Source: Verrucomicrobiaceae bacterium | GTDB lineage: Bacteria > Verrucomicrobiota > Verrucomicrobiia > Verrucomicrobiales > Verrucomicrobiaceae | NCBI GenBank assembly: GCA_027486585.1 | Contig: JAIXOU010000003.1 | Span: 53,535-117,534 of the forward strand | Direction of reading: 5' to 3' | DNA: 64,000 bases | In this document: positions 63,587-64,000 of the stretch, one piece after another | How the letters are laid out: every line of letters starts with the position of its first letter | Position numbering within the stretch: the stretch's first letter is position 1 | Position numbers and translations under genes: made by a program | The notes under the pieces: generated by a model | The model's input: only the letters and a program-made list of their open reading frames with translations | Told to the model about the DNA's origin: nothing | Database searches by the model: none

Positions 63587-64000
63587 TCAGTGATTAAACA
63601 AAAACTCCTTCGAGCTCATCAGGCTCCAAAACAGATCTTCCAGCGTGACGCGGCGGTCTTCGGGTTTGGCGGTGGTGAGCATCGCGGTGGCTTTTTCGAG
63701 TTCGCGATCGGTGGGGGCGCGGGTGAGGGTGAGGAGGTAGGCTTCTTGGATGATCTTGGCGTCGGGTTGCTTGCTGGTGAGCAGGGCGTCGAGGCGGTTG
63801 TCTTTTTGGGCGAGCTTTTGGTTCAGGGTGTCTCCGTTGGCGATATGGAGGGCTTGGGCCATGCTGGGTTCGTTGGTGCGCTCGCATTCGCAGGTGGCGA
63901 CGCGGTCGGCGCGGCCGAAGCTCTTCAAGAAGTAGCTGGCGATGTTGCTGTCGGGCAGTTGCAGGGCGCGGAAGCCCATGGGGTAGGCGTCGGCGGTGCC
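63587..64000 (-). CDS. DUF1553-family protein, C-terminal part
   Basis: Only 137 codons are inside the window; the frame is open to the right edge, so the N-terminus lies beyond it. The first visible ATG (63979) is internal: it is preceded by GTADAYP. The end of DUF1553 is clear: GFRALQLPDSNIASYFLKSFGR, then CECERTNEPSMAQALHIANG, AYLLTLTRAPTDREL and the end LFWSLMSSKEFLFNH. A DUF1549/DUF1553 protein, second in the window. It probably begins the cluster of the cytochrome/WD40 and PPC genes. Confidence 0.9.
   Translation of the reverse strand, partial: GTADAYPMGFRALQLPDSNIASYFLKSFGRADRVATCECERTNEPSMAQALHIANGDTLNQKLAQKDNRLDALLTSKQPDAKIIQEAYLLTLTRAPTDRELEKATAMLTTAKPEDRRVTLEDLFWSLMSSKEFLFNH

Noticed and set aside
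1..64000. CRISPR array, prophage, integron or rRNA operon
   Set aside because: I saw no regular spaced repeats, integrase, phage structural gene or rRNA sequence.

Overview
The window looks like a chromosomal segment of a member of the Verrucomicrobiota, probably close to Prosthecobacter and its relatives. This is inferred from gene content, since no 16S rRNA is present. The pointers are planctomycete/verrucomicrobial-type cytochrome proteins (PSD1, DUF1549, DUF1553), a DUF6807 protein, very large secreted proteins built from choice-of-anchor, cadherin-like and FN3 modules, and a mid-range GC content. A second sign is that almost none of the gene starts has a Shine-Dalgarno sequence.

Layout. 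Positions 1-9423 (minus) hold the N-terminal 3141 codons of a giant modular secreted protein that runs off the left edge. Positions 9.7-13.4 kb are housekeeping: aroC, a possible 44-codon gene, rnc, tRNA-His, an IF-1 gene with a long repetitive N-terminal extension, and a DEDDy exonuclease. Positions 13.4-19.1 kb (minus) carry a secreted subtilase, a DUF6807 protein, a SOUL protein and a glutathione peroxidase with a clear terminator. Positions 19.2-24.6 kb (plus) carry ribD, a HAD-IIIA phosphatase, an ECF sigma factor, a TIGR01777 oxidoreductase, a HAD hydrolase and a cysteine desulfurase. Positions 24.5-29.1 kb (minus) carry an FAD monooxygenase, two related membrane proteins (one behind a promoter with two palindromic operators), a small lipoprotein and pabB.

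Positions 29.1-34.3 kb (plus) form a signalling block: a TPR protein, a receiver-like/pseudokinase/membrane/FGE-like fusion, a NarL-type response regulator and an HPK7 histidine kinase. Positions 34.3-42.6 kb are an inorganic-carbon locus: a SulP transporter with a DUF2490 protein, divergent from a dabA-like gene followed by two different proton-channel-like dabB-type genes. Positions 42.6-53.5 kb hold DedA, a CII-like DNA-binding protein, SUI1, an SGNH hydrolase, an MscS-like protein, clpX, nadB, an amidohydrolase, an M20 peptidase and an M29-like aminopeptidase. Positions 53.6-56.0 kb hold an ECF sigma/anti-sigma/secreted protein operon and a membrane protein. Positions 56.2-64.0 kb hold two DUF1549/DUF1553 cytochrome proteins (the second cut by the right edge), a PPC-domain protein, a cytochrome/WD40 protein and a small membrane protein, with palindromic repeats in and between the genes.

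The most unusual things seen are: a palindromic element carried in frame inside the PPC-domain gene (60102-60166), resembling in behaviour the Rickettsia palindromic elements; the extended IF-1; the three-part DAB-type locus beside SulP; the receiver/pseudokinase/FGE fusion next to a two-component pair; and the double-operator promoter at 27418-27462.
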